A program made the position numbers and the translations under genes. DNA of 64,000 nucleotides from Mesorhizobium sp. B2-8-5 (lineage in GTDB: Bacteria > Pseudomonadota > Alphaproteobacteria > Rhizobiales > Rhizobiaceae), in contig NZ_CP083951.1 in assembly GCF_006440675.2 (NCBI RefSeq), forward strand, positions 620,001 through 684,000. Reading direction: 5' to 3'. Each line of letters starts with the position of its first letter. Within the stretch, counting starts at the first letter, position 1. Of this stretch, positions 26,633 through 35,388 are shown piece after piece. The notes under the pieces are model-generated. The model worked only from the letters and a program-made list of their open reading frames with translations, searched no databases and was not told where the DNA came from.

Positions 26633-26955
26633 CAAATTTCCTCTCTGGATTTGGCCGCATCTGACGGGTGGCTTCCCGGAGCCCGCGCTGGGGCCGTCAG
26701 GTTCAAAACCAGAAAAGCCGAATGATATCAAATCATTAATCGATTTAAAAAATTTGAAAGTTGTTTAAATCGTTTATATGTGCAAAAAATCGCAGAGGTT
26801 GCCCAAAGGATTGGCAGGCTTGGTGCGTCCAATCCCAATTAGGGTGCGATGTCGTGTGACGGCAGGCCGCTCGTGACTTCGGACAAGGCCCGTGCCACAT
26901 TTTGTACCCAATTTGTCCTGCAAAAGCCCCTTCTCGACGACAGAAGGGACAGCTC
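26633..26955. promoter_or_regulatory. pckA-chvI divergent regulatory region
   Basis: This 323-bp gap contains no gene. An AT-rich stretch holds two similar sites about 15 bp apart. TTAATCGATTTAA (26736-26748) contains the perfect palindrome AATCGATT, and TTTAAATCGTTTA lies at 26764-26776. Central-CG dyads fit a LacI-family operator, and in Sinorhizobium pckA is repressed by PckR, a LacI-type protein. Assignment to PckR is inference. Confidence 0.45.
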
Positions 26956-27675
26956 ATGAGGGAGCCGCTTGAAATGGCAACAATCGCGCTTGTCGACGAC
27001 GACCGCAACATTCTGACCTCGGTGTCGATCGCGCTCGAGTCCGAGGGCTATCGGGTCGAAACCTACACGGACGGCGCGTCGGCGCTGGAAGGCCTGGCGG
27101 CGCGGCCGCCGAACCTCGCCATCCTCGACATCAAGATGCCGCGCATGGACGGCATGGAGCTGTTGCGCCGCATGCGCCAGAAGTCGGACCTGCCGGTCAT
27201 CTTCCTGACGTCGAAGGATGACGAGATCGACGAATTGTTCGGCCTCAAGATGGGCGCCGACGACTTCATCCGCAAACCCTTCTCGCAGCGCCTCCTTGTC
27301 GAGCGCGTGCGCGCCGTGCTGCGTCGGACCAGCGCCCGCGAGGCGGCGGCCAAGGCGCCGAGCCAGCAGGCCCGCTCGCTCGAACGCGGCCAACTGGTGA
27401 TGGACCAGGAGCGGCACACCTGCACCTGGAAGGGCGAGCCGGTGACGCTGACGGTGACCGAGTTCCTCATCCTGCATTCGCTGGCGCAGCGTCCCGGCGT
27501 GGTAAAAAGCCGTGATGCGCTAATGGATTCGGCCTATGATGAGCAGGTCTATGTCGACGACCGCACCATCGACAGCCACATCAAGCGGCTGCGCAAGAAG
27601 TTCAAGGCCGTCGACGACGACTTCGAGATGATCGAAACCCTTTACGGAGTCGGATACCGGTTCCGCGAAGCATGA
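26956..27675 (+). CDS. chvI: Response regulator ChvI (OmpR family)
   Basis: This 239-aa response regulator has a receiver domain ([18 protein letters not shown], phospho-acceptor D58 in [23 protein letters not shown]). A winged-helix output domain ends [10 protein letters not shown]. The sequence matches ChvI/BvrR/ExoR-pathway regulators, which control envelope, motility, exopolysaccharide and host-interaction genes. The partner kinase ChvG is encoded downstream. The start at 26956 has AAGGGA upstream; 26974 ([10 protein letters not shown]) is the alternative and matches known ChvI ends. Confidence 0.97.
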   Translation: MREPLEMATIALVDDDRNILTSVSIALESEGYRVETYTDGASALEGLAARPPNLAILDIKMPRMDGMELLRRMRQKSDLPVIFLTSKDDEIDELFGLKMGADDFIRKPFSQRLLVERVRAVLRRTSAREAAAKAPSQQARSLERGQLVMDQERHTCTWKGEPVTLTVTEFLILHSLAQRPGVVKSRDALMDSAYDEQVYVDDRTIDSHIKRLRKKFKAVDDDFEMIETLYGVGYRFREA

Positions 27676-27680
27676 GAATA

Positions 27681-27784
27681 GGCAGTAGGCAGTAGGGAAT
27701 AGTCCGTAGTCAGTTTTGAATGATGCGAGCGGCCATTCGTGCATAGCCGCAGTCAGCCAATCATTGCTCCTACTGCCTACTGCC
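27681..27784. repeat. 16-bp inverted repeat flanking the chvI-chvG gap
   Basis: GGCAGTAGGCAGTAGG at 27681-27696 and its exact complement at 27769-27784 enclose 72 bp. Each arm contains two tandem GGCAGTA units. The element fills most of the 147-bp gap between chvI and chvG. Confidence 0.75.
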
Positions 27785-27822
27785 CACTCACTACCCACTA
27801 ACTAAGCAGGGCCTGCTAGTCG

Positions 27823-29607
27823 ATGGCAGTGGAAGTAGAGCGAGGCAGACGGATGGGCGCGGCAAGGCGCCCGTCGCGGATCGTGCCCGCCTTCGTGTCG
27901 AAATTCACGGTGCCGATGCGCCGGTTTCTCGGCCATCACATTTTCTCCAGCCTGACCCGGCGCATCCTGTTCCTCAACCTGGCCGGCCTCGCCGTGCTGG
28001 TCACCGGCATCCTTTACCTGAACACCTTCCGCGACGGGCTGATCGACGCGCGGGTCGAAAGCCTGATGACGCAGGGCGAGATCATCGCCGGCGCGATCGC
28101 GGCCTCGGCGACCGTCGAGACCGATTCGATCAGCATCGACCCGGAAAAGTTGCTTGAGCTGCAGGCGGGCGAAAGCCTGGGGCCGGGGTCGGACCAGCTC
28201 GACAACCTCGATTTCCCGATCAATCCCGAGCGCGTGGCGCCGGTGCTGCGACGCTTGATCTCGCCGACGCGCACCCGCGCCCGCATCTATGACCGCGACG
28301 CCAACCTGCTGCTCGATTCGCGGCATCTTTATTCGCGCGGCCAGATCCTGCGCTACGACCTGCCGCCCGTCGACGACGAACAGCCCGGCGTCGTGGAGCA
28401 AGTCGAGAAATTCATCTTCGACTTCTTCCGCAACAAGGACCTGCCGGTCTACCACGAGCAGCCCGGCGGCAATGGCGCGGCCTTCCCCGAAGTGGTCAAG
28501 GCGCTGACCGGCAGCCCTTCGACCATCGTGCGGGTGAGCGAGCAGGGCGAGCAGATCGTCTCCGTCGCGGTGCCGATCCAGCGCTTCCGCGCCGTGCTCG
28601 GCGTGCTGATGCTGTCCACCGAAGGCGGCGACATCGACAAGATCGTCGCGGCCGAGCGCAAGGCGATCCTGCGCGTGTTCGGGGTGGCGGCGCTCGTCAC
28701 CGCGATCCTGTCGATGCTGCTCGCCTCCACCATCGCCAATCCGCTGCGCCGGCTTTCCGCGGCCGCCGTCAGGGTGCGGCGCGGCGTCAAGAACCGCGAG
28801 GAAATCCCCGATTTTTCCGATCGCCAGGACGAGATCGGCAATTTGTCCATTGCCGTGCGCGACATGACGAATGCGCTGTACGCGAGAATCGAGGCGATCG
28901 AAAGTTTTGCGGCGGATGTCTCGCATGAATTGAAGAACCCGCTGACTTCGCTGCGCAGCGCGGTTGAGACGCTGCCCCTGGCGAAGAACGAGAACTCGCG
29001 TGGCCGGCTGATGGAAATCATCCAGCACGATGTGAGGCGGCTCGACCGGCTGATCACCGACATCTCGGACGCTTCGCGGCTCGATGCCGAGCTGGCGCGC
29101 GAGGATGCCGCGACCGTCGACCTGAAGAAATTCACCACCGATCTCATCGCGGTCTCGCGCGAGGCGACGCGCAACAAGAAGGCCGTCGAGATCGAGCTCA
29201 AGGTCGCCAAGCTGCCGGCCGGCGCCAAAGGCTATTTCGTTGTTGGCCACGACCTCAGGATCGGCCAGGTCATCACCAACCTGATCGAGAACGCGCGCTC
29301 CTTCGTGCCCGACGAGCATGGCCACATAGCGATCTCGTTGGCGCGCGCGGGCAAGTTCAACATCATCACCGTCGACGACAACGGCCCGGGCATCCGGGCC
29401 GAAAAGATCGACCGCATCTTCGAGCGCTTCTACACCGACCGGCCGGCCGGCGAGGCATTCGGCCAGAATTCCGGCCTCGGGCTGTCGATCAGCCGCCAGA
29501 TCGTCGAGGCGCATGGTGGCACGCTGACGGCCGAAAACATCCCCGGCACCAAGCCCGGCGAGATCAAGGGCGCGCGTTTCGTGGTGACGCTGCCGGCGGA
29601 AGGCTGA
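27823..29607 (+). CDS. chvG: Sensor histidine kinase ChvG
   Basis: This 594-aa inner-membrane kinase has a first transmembrane helix near 47-65 (ILFLNLAGLAVLVTGILYL) and a periplasmic sensor of about 220 residues. A second helix lies near 287-305, followed by HAMP. The H-box FAADVSHELKNPL carries phospho-His368, and the ATPase domain has NLIENARSF, DDNGPGI and GLGLSISRQIVEAHGG. In rhizobia ChvG responds to acid and envelope cues and is inhibited by periplasmic ExoR; ExoR is not in this window. An initiator further downstream (for example at the MRRFLGHH segment) is possible. Confidence 0.96.
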   Translation: MAVEVERGRRMGAARRPSRIVPAFVSKFTVPMRRFLGHHIFSSLTRRILFLNLAGLAVLVTGILYLNTFRDGLIDARVESLMTQGEIIAGAIAASATVETDSISIDPEKLLELQAGESLGPGSDQLDNLDFPINPERVAPVLRRLISPTRTRARIYDRDANLLLDSRHLYSRGQILRYDLPPVDDEQPGVVEQVEKFIFDFFRNKDLPVYHEQPGGNGAAFPEVVKALTGSPSTIVRVSEQGEQIVSVAVPIQRFRAVLGVLMLSTEGGDIDKIVAAERKAILRVFGVAALVTAILSMLLASTIANPLRRLSAAAVRVRRGVKNREEIPDFSDRQDEIGNLSIAVRDMTNALYARIEAIESFAADVSHELKNPLTSLRSAVETLPLAKNENSRGRLMEIIQHDVRRLDRLITDISDASRLDAELAREDAATVDLKKFTTDLIAVSREATRNKKAVEIELKVAKLPAGAKGYFVVGHDLRIGQVITNLIENARSFVPDEHGHIAISLARAGKFNIITVDDNGPGIRAEKIDRIFERFYTDRPAGEAFGQNSGLGLSISRQIVEAHGGTLTAENIPGTKPGEIKGARFVVTLPAEG

Positions 29608-29621
29608 CCGCCGAGCCGAAC

Positions 29622-30083
29622 ATGCCAGACGCCGCCGCAAAGCCCCGCAACATCCATGGGACGGCCATACTGGTCGGCGAGCGCGGCGTGCTGATCACCG
29701 GGCCGTCGGGCGCCGGCAAGACGACGCTGGCGCTGGCGCTAATCGATCATTGCCGCGCGCGGGGGCTTTTTGCCCGGCTGGTGGGCGACGACCAGTTGTT
29801 TGCGGTGGCCCATGGCGGCCGGCTGGTGTGCCGCGCGCCGGCGAGCATCGCCGGTCTCGCCGAGGTGCACGGCATCGGCCCGCGGCCGCTGGCTTTCGAA
29901 CCGGCCGCCGTGATCGACCTCATGGTGCGGCTGGTCGAGGCGGCCGACATGCCGCGCCTGCAGGACGAAGCCACGGAAACGATCGACGGATGCCGGCTGC
30001 CCCGCGTCGACGTCGCCCGGCAAAACGTCACCGCCGCGCTGCCCCTGCTGATGGCGCGGCTGTCGATCCAGCCTTTTTCATGA
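29622..30083 (+). CDS. hprK: Truncated-type HPr kinase/phosphorylase
   Basis: This 153-aa protein contains only the catalytic half of HPr kinase/phosphorylase. It has the P-loop GPSGAGKTT (26-34), LVGDDQLF, the HprK signature around EVHGIG and a C-terminal helix. The N-terminal domain of Firmicutes HprK is absent, which is normal for alphaproteobacteria. It should phosphorylate or dephosphorylate the regulatory serine of the HPr encoded at 30646-30942. It starts 14 bp after chvG, linking ChvG/ChvI with PTS signalling. Confidence 0.93.
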   Translation: MPDAAAKPRNIHGTAILVGERGVLITGPSGAGKTTLALALIDHCRARGLFARLVGDDQLFAVAHGGRLVCRAPASIAGLAEVHGIGPRPLAFEPAAVIDLMVRLVEAADMPRLQDEATETIDGCRLPRVDVARQNVTAALPLLMARLSIQPFS

Positions 30084-30247
30084 TCCGCCCCGGGTTTTTT
30101 GCTGCGATGCGTCAAAATGGCCCGAGCTGCCGCAATTTTGGGCTTGTCAACCGGCCGTGCGTCGACAAGATAGCGCTCCCGCCGCCTGGAATGGCTGGCG
30201 AACATAAGATACGCCTGTGAAGAGGCGATGACGGGAGCCACCAGAGA

Positions 30248-30649
30248 ATGATCGGACTCGTGCTCGTGACGCACGGTCAACTCGCTACCGAGTTCCGGCA
30301 TGCCGTAGAGCATGTCGTCGGGCCGCAGGACAATTTCGAAACCGTGGCGATCGGCGCCGATGACGACATGGAGCAGCGCCGGGCCGACATCGTCGACGCC
30401 GTGGCGCGCGTCGACACCGGCGCCGGCGTCATCGTGCTCACCGACATGTTCGGCGGCACGCCCTCCAACCTCGCCATCTCGGTGATGGAATCGGGCCGCA
30501 CCGAGGTGATCGCCGGCATGAACCTGCCGATGCTGATCAAGCTCTCCTCGATCCGCAAGGGCGACAACATGGCCGCCGCGCTCGACGAGGCGCAGGCGGC
30601 GGGCCGCAAATACATCAACGTCGCCAGCCAGCTCCTGAGCAGCAAATGA
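30248..30649 (+). CDS. PTS EIIA component, mannose family
   Basis: This 133-aa protein has LVLVTHGQLATEF, with His9 as the expected phosphorylation site, and VLTDMFGGTPSNLA, both typical of EIIA-Man. No EIIB or EIIC transporter partner is near, so it likely acts in regulation within a PTS-Ntr-type phosphorelay, not in sugar uptake. Its stop overlaps the HPr start by 4 bp (ATGA). Confidence 0.94.
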   Translation: MIGLVLVTHGQLATEFRHAVEHVVGPQDNFETVAIGADDDMEQRRADIVDAVARVDTGAGVIVLTDMFGGTPSNLAISVMESGRTEVIAGMNLPMLIKLSSIRKGDNMAAALDEAQAAGRKYINVASQLLSSK

Positions 30650-30942
30650 ACGCACCGGCGCCGCGTACGGATGAGGTGGTGCGGGAGTTCCCGATCATCA
30701 ATCAGCGCGGCCTGCACGCGCGCGCTTCGGCCAAGTTCGTCCAGGTCGCCAGCGGCTTTGATGCCACCATCCATGTCGAGAAGGACGGCGTGAAGGTCGG
30801 CGGCACCTCGATCATGGGCCTGATGATGCTGGCGGCAAGCCCGGGTTATTCGATCCGCGTCATCGCCAGCGGCCCGGAAGCCGTGCCGGCCATGGATGCG
30901 CTGGAGCAGCTGGTCGCCTCGCGTTTCGGCGAGGAAATCTGA
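30646..30942 (+). CDS. Phosphocarrier protein HPr
   Basis: This 98-aa HPr has catalytic His24 in QRGLHARASAKF and a regulatory serine at S55 in GGTSIMGLMML. It relays phosphate from Enzyme I (EI-Ntr, not in the window) to EIIA proteins and is the target of the HprK encoded upstream. The overlap with the EIIA gene implies equal expression of the two. Confidence 0.95.
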   Translation: MNAPAPRTDEVVREFPIINQRGLHARASAKFVQVASGFDATIHVEKDGVKVGGTSIMGLMMLAASPGYSIRVIASGPEAVPAMDALEQLVASRFGEEI

Positions 30943-30957
30943 AATTTTTGCTTTGGT

Positions 30958-31058
30958 GCATGTCGTGATCGCAAAACCGCCGCACACTTTTGGGCGACAT
31001 GATTTCTGCTTGTGCATGTCGTGATCCCAAAACCGCTGTGCACTTTTGGGCGACATGC
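30958..31058. repeat. Two tandem copies of a 44-45-bp palindromic element
   Basis: Copies lie at 30958-31001 and 31014-31058. Each starts GCATGTCG, ends CGACATG(C) and has the core CAAAACCGC...CACTTTTGGG. With a period of 56 bp they could extend the HPr transcript into stem-loops. They also resemble the elements at 13406-13469 and 57844-57887. Confidence 0.85.
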
Positions 31059-31082
31059 ACCGCCCCGCAGAGACATGCGCGC

Positions 31083-31098
31083 ATAAAGATTTCTTTAT
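31083..31098. promoter_or_regulatory. Candidate SahR/SamR-type operator upstream of ahcY
   Basis: The inverted repeat ATAAAGA-TT-TCTTTAT lies 112 bp upstream of the ahcY start. From memory, ArsR-family regulators of S-adenosylmethionine/homocysteine metabolism in alphaproteobacteria use an ATAAAGATATCTTTAT-like site. The link to a specific regulator is inference. Confidence 0.5.
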
Positions 31099-31209
31099 AT
31101 CCCATTGTCGGGCGACGGCCGATCTGCTAGTCAAGCCGGCAACCGCGCCCTTCCACGCGCCTCCCGGCGCCGGCGCGTCTTTGAGAAAAAATCACACCGG
31201 AGCACTGCC

Positions 31210-32610
31210 ATGACGGGTAGCAAGGACTATGTGGTCGCCGACATCTCGCTTGCCGGCTGGGGCCGCAAGGAGATCGAGATCGCCGAAACCGAAATGCCAG
31301 GCCTGATGGCCTGCCGCGAGGAGTTCGGCGCCAAGAAGCCGCTGAAGGGCGCGCGCATCACCGGCTCGCTGCACATGACCATCCAGACGGCGGTGCTGAT
31401 CGAGACGCTGAAGGCGCTGGGCGCCGACATCCGCTGGGCCTCCTGCAACATCTTCTCGACCCAGGACCATGCGGCCGCGGCGATCGCCGAGGCCGGCATC
31501 CCGGTGTTCGCGGTCAAGGGCGAGTCGCTCGAGGACTACTGGGATTACACCGACAGGATCTTCCAGTGGGCCGATGGCGGCCTCTCCAACATGATCCTCG
31601 ACGATGGCGGCGACGCCACCATGTATATTCTGGTCGGCGCGCGCGCCGAGGCCGGCGAGGATGTGCTGTCCAATCCGCAGAGCGAGGAGGAGGAATACTT
31701 CGTCGCGCAGATCAAGAAGCGCCTGAAGGCCTCGCCCGGTTTCTTCACCAAGCAGCGGGAGGCGATCCGCGGTGTCACCGAGGAGACCACCACTGGTGTC
31801 AACCGCCTCTACCAGCTTCAGAAGAAGGGCCTGCTGCCCTTCCCGGCGATCAACGTCAACGATTCCGTCACCAAGTCGAAATTCGACAACAAATACGGCT
31901 GCAAGGAATCGCTGGTCGACGGCATCCGCCGCGGCACCGACACGATGATGGCCGGCAAGGTCGCGGTGGTCTGCGGCTATGGCGACGTCGGCAAGGGCTC
32001 GTCGGCTTCGCTGCGCGGCGCCGGCGCCCGCGTCAAAGTCACCGAGGTCGACCCGATCTGCGCGCTGCAGGCGGCGATGGACGGCTATGAGGTGGTGACG
32101 CTGGAAGACGCGGCCCCCAACGCCGACATCGTCATCACCACCACCGGCAACAAGGACGTCGTCACGCTCGACCATATGCGGTCGATGAAGGACATGGTGA
32201 TCGTCGGCAATATCGGCCACTTCGACAACGAGATCCAGGTGGCGTCGCTGCGCAACCTGAAATGGACCAACGTCAAGCCGCAGGTCGACCTGATCACCTT
32301 CCCGGACGGCAAGCGGATGATCCTTCTGTCCGAGGGACGCCTGCTCAACCTCGGCAACGCCACTGGTCATCCGAGCTTCGTCATGTCGGCCTCGTTCACC
32401 AACCAGGTGCTGGCGCAAATCGAGCTTTTCAGCAAGCACGGCCAGTACGAGAACCAGGTCTATGTGCTGCCCAAGCATCTCGACGAGAAGGTCGCGCGGC
32501 TGCATCTCGACAAGCTCGGCGCCAAGCTCACCGAGCTGTCCGGCGAACAGGCCGCCTATATCGGCGTGACGCCGCAGGGCCCGTACAAGCCCGAACACTA
32601 CCGCTATTAA
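31210..32610 (+). CDS. ahcY: Adenosylhomocysteinase
   Basis: This 466-aa enzyme cleaves S-adenosylhomocysteine to adenosine and homocysteine, relieving methyltransferase inhibition. It has the NAD-binding loop [10 protein letters not shown] and [16 protein letters not shown]. It also has the bacterial insertion around [24 protein letters not shown] and the C-terminal PYKPEHYRY. The start at 31210 ([12 protein letters not shown]) is the conserved one. It stands alone between the HPr gene and divL. Confidence 0.98.
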   Translation: MTGSKDYVVADISLAGWGRKEIEIAETEMPGLMACREEFGAKKPLKGARITGSLHMTIQTAVLIETLKALGADIRWASCNIFSTQDHAAAAIAEAGIPVFAVKGESLEDYWDYTDRIFQWADGGLSNMILDDGGDATMYILVGARAEAGEDVLSNPQSEEEEYFVAQIKKRLKASPGFFTKQREAIRGVTEETTTGVNRLYQLQKKGLLPFPAINVNDSVTKSKFDNKYGCKESLVDGIRRGTDTMMAGKVAVVCGYGDVGKGSSASLRGAGARVKVTEVDPICALQAAMDGYEVVTLEDAAPNADIVITTTGNKDVVTLDHMRSMKDMVIVGNIGHFDNEIQVASLRNLKWTNVKPQVDLITFPDGKRMILLSEGRLLNLGNATGHPSFVMSASFTNQVLAQIELFSKHGQYENQVYVLPKHLDEKVARLHLDKLGAKLTELSGEQAAYIGVTPQGPYKPEHYRY

Positions 32611-32798
32611 CCAAAGCGAAATTATCTACCATATATTGAAGCCGGGTGGTTGACTTTCCATCCGGCTTTATTTTTTGCGCCATGATTCTTCACGCCGATT
32701 CCGGCAAGCGTTATTGTTGTGATTCGCGGCTCGGGGACATGTTGGGCCGGGACGCATTCAGGGCGGTCTTGCATTCAAGCGGCGAAGAGGACCAAGAC

Positions 32799-35378
32799 AT
32801 GCCGGGGGATTACCCGCCACGCGCGGGAAAGGCCGTTTCCGGCGGCCATGAGGATTCGAACGAGGCTGGCCCCGCCGTGAGCGGCGGCGGTTTTCGTGCC
32901 GGCTTGCGGCTGGCGTCGCTGCTTGCCACCTCGGCGCTTGCAGGCCCGCTGCTCGCCTTTGCCGCCCATGCCGAGACAGGCATCCCGGGAAAGGCCGCGG
33001 CGCCGGTCAGCACCGTCGAGGTCATGCAGCTCGCAATGTTCGTCGGCGTCATGGGCGCGGCGCTGGTTTCGGCCATCTTCCTGATCCGCGAGCGCGCACG
33101 CACCGCCTCGCAGAATCTACAGCTCAGGGCCCGCATCGCGGACGTCAACGCGGCGCTGCAGCGCTCCGAGGCGCTGCTCAACCTGCGCGACCAGCGCCTG
33201 GTGGTGTGGACCACGGACAACAAGAAGCCCGAGCTCATCGGCAGCCTGCCGCTGGAAAGCGGCGCGCCCGACGACAGGTCCGCTTTCCTGGCCTTCGGCC
33301 GCTGGCTGATGCCGCGCTCGGCGGCGGCGCTGGAGCACGCGGTTGCGGCGCTGCGCGAACAGGCTAGGGCCTTCGATCTCGTCATCGAAACGCAGGCCGG
33401 CGTGCCGCTGGAGGTGCATGGCCGCAAGAGCGCGGCGCATGTGCTGGTGCGCTTCGTCTCACTGTCGGAGACGCTGCGCAACCAGGCCAGGCTGAAGATC
33501 GAGAACCAGCGGCTCAGCGCCGACTACGACACCATGGTCGGCCTGCTCGACGCGTTGAAGATGCCGGCGTGGCTGCGCGGCGCGGACGGGCGATTGCAAT
33601 GGGTCAACCGCGCCTATGCCGAGGCGGTGGAGGCGGAAAGCACGGCCGCGGCCGTGCGCGACGCGAAGGAATTCCTCGGCGGCCAGGCGCGCGAGCAGAT
33701 CGCCGAACAGCACAAGTCGCGCCCGGTCTTCGAGCAGACGCTTTCCACCGTGATCGAGGGCGACCGCCGCATGTTCGCGGTCACCGATTTCGCCGGCGCC
33801 GACGGTTCGGCGGGACTTGCCTGCGACACCAGTGCCGCCGAGACGATCCGCGCCGAATATGAGCGGACCGTGCGCAGCCATGCCGACACGCTCGACCAGT
33901 TGAACACAGCGGTAGCGATCTTCGACACCGAGGAAAAGCTGCGCTTCTTCAACCAGGCCTTCCAGAAGCTGTGGGGTCTCGACTCGGGTTTCCTGCTCAG
34001 CGCTCCCTCCAACACGTTGCTGCTCGACAGGCTGCGCAGCGAAGGCAGGATCGCCGAGCAGCCCGAATGGCGGCGCTGGAAGGAAAACCTGCTCAGCGCC
34101 TATCGCGCCGTCGAATCGCAGGAGCATTGGTGGCATCTGCCGGACGGCAAGACGATCCGCGTCGTGGCGAACCCGCAGCCGAAGGGCGGCGTCACCTGGG
34201 TATTCGAGAACCTGACCGAGAAGATGGATCTCGAAAGCCGTTACCAGACCGCCGTGCGGGTGCAGGGCGAGACGCTGGACAACCTCGCCGAAGGCGTGGT
34301 CGTGTTCGGTCCGGACGGCCGGCTGCGCCTGTCCAATCCGGCCTTCGTCGCGCTGTGGGGGCTGACTGTGGAAGCGGTCAAGCCGAAAGTCCATGTCTCG
34401 GCGATCCGCGACTTTTGCGACCAGCGCGCCGCGAACAGCCCGTGGGGCGGCTTCGTCGCCGCGGTCACCGGCTTCGACGACGAGCGCCGCGACCGCCGCG
34501 GCCAGATCGAGCTGGTCAACGGCACGGTGCTGAGCTACGCGGTGATCCACCTGCCCAACGGCCAGGTGATGATCACCTTCGTCGACGTCACTGACACCGT
34601 CAATGTCGAACGGGCGCTGAAGGACAGGAACGAGGCGCTGGAGAAATCCGACCAGCTGAAGAACGAATTCGTGCAGCACGTGTCCTATGAGCTGCGCTCG
34701 CCGCTGACCAACATCATCGGCTTCACCGAGCTTCTGTCGCTGCCCGCGACCGGGCCACTGACACCGAAACAGCGCGAATATGTCGAGCATGTCGGCTCGT
34801 CGTCCTCAGTGCTGCTCACCATCGTCAACGATATCCTCGATCTGGCCACCGTCGATGCCGGCATCATGCAGCTCGACATCTCCGAAATGAACATCGACCG
34901 GACGATCGCCGCGGCCGCCGAACTGGTCGCCGACCGGCTGGACGAGCATCAAATCAAGCTCACGATCGACGCGGCCGAGGCGCCGACGAGCTTTCATGGC
35001 GACGAGACCCGCATTCGCCAGATCCTCTACAACCTGCTCAGCAACGCGGCGAACTACGCGCCGGAGGCAAGCACGATCCGGCTGACCTGCCGCCGCTTGG
35101 CCGACGGCGTCGAGTTCTCGGTGCATGACGACGGGCCGGGCATGCCGCCGGACGTGCTTGAATCGGTCTTCCGCCGCTTCGAGCCGCGCGCCAATGGCGG
35201 GCGTCGGCGCGGCGCGGGGCTTGGGCTCTCGATCGTCAAGAGCTTCGTCGAACTGCATGGCGGGACCGTGCGCATCGAGACCGGCCAGGACAGGGGCACG
35301 ACCGTCATCTGCACCTTCCCGGACAAGCCTTCCGGAATCCCGGATACGCCGGCGGGCATCCGCGACGCGGCCGAGTAG
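32799..35378 (+). CDS. divL: DivL-like cell-cycle kinase with tyrosine in the H-box
   Basis: This protein is about 859 aa. A hydrophobic N-terminal segment and a membrane helix (MQLAMFVGVMGAALVSAIFL) are followed by a coiled region and several PAS-like domains, then a DHp domain and an ATPase domain (NLLSNAANY, DDGPGMPP, GAGLGLSIVKSFVELHGG). The H-box reads QHVSYELRSPL. The canonical phospho-histidine of HELR is Tyr630, the hallmark of Caulobacter DivL, which modulates CckA and thus CtrA. The ahcY neighbour and the tsaE-amgK gene agree with the Agrobacterium divL locus. The start at 32799 (MPGDYPPRAG) is an estimate; an ATG at 32646 is in frame. Confidence 0.88.
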   Translation: MPGDYPPRAGKAVSGGHEDSNEAGPAVSGGGFRAGLRLASLLATSALAGPLLAFAAHAETGIPGKAAAPVSTVEVMQLAMFVGVMGAALVSAIFLIRERARTASQNLQLRARIADVNAALQRSEALLNLRDQRLVVWTTDNKKPELIGSLPLESGAPDDRSAFLAFGRWLMPRSAAALEHAVAALREQARAFDLVIETQAGVPLEVHGRKSAAHVLVRFVSLSETLRNQARLKIENQRLSADYDTMVGLLDALKMPAWLRGADGRLQWVNRAYAEAVEAESTAAAVRDAKEFLGGQAREQIAEQHKSRPVFEQTLSTVIEGDRRMFAVTDFAGADGSAGLACDTSAAETIRAEYERTVRSHADTLDQLNTAVAIFDTEEKLRFFNQAFQKLWGLDSGFLLSAPSNTLLLDRLRSEGRIAEQPEWRRWKENLLSAYRAVESQEHWWHLPDGKTIRVVANPQPKGGVTWVFENLTEKMDLESRYQTAVRVQGETLDNLAEGVVVFGPDGRLRLSNPAFVALWGLTVEAVKPKVHVSAIRDFCDQRAANSPWGGFVAAVTGFDDERRDRRGQIELVNGTVLSYAVIHLPNGQVMITFVDVTDTVNVERALKDRNEALEKSDQLKNEFVQHVSYELRSPLTNIIGFTELLSLPATGPLTPKQREYVEHVGSSSSVLLTIVNDILDLATVDAGIMQLDISEMNIDRTIAAAAELVADRLDEHQIKLTIDAAEAPTSFHGDETRIRQILYNLLSNAANYAPEASTIRLTCRRLADGVEFSVHDDGPGMPPDVLESVFRRFEPRANGGRRRGAGLGLSIVKSFVELHGGTVRIETGQDRGTTVICTFPDKPSGIPDTPAGIRDAAE

Positions 35379-35388
35379 CGCGGCCTAT

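Noticed and set aside
30958..31058. CRISPR-like direct repeats
   Set aside because: There are only two copies, each is itself palindromic over its whole length, and the 12-bp spacing is too short. No cas genes are present.
31099..31209. SAM-II or SAH riboswitch in the ahcY leader
   Set aside because: I could not find the conserved pseudoknot cores. The ATAAAGA palindrome just upstream of the leader is a better-supported regulatory signal.
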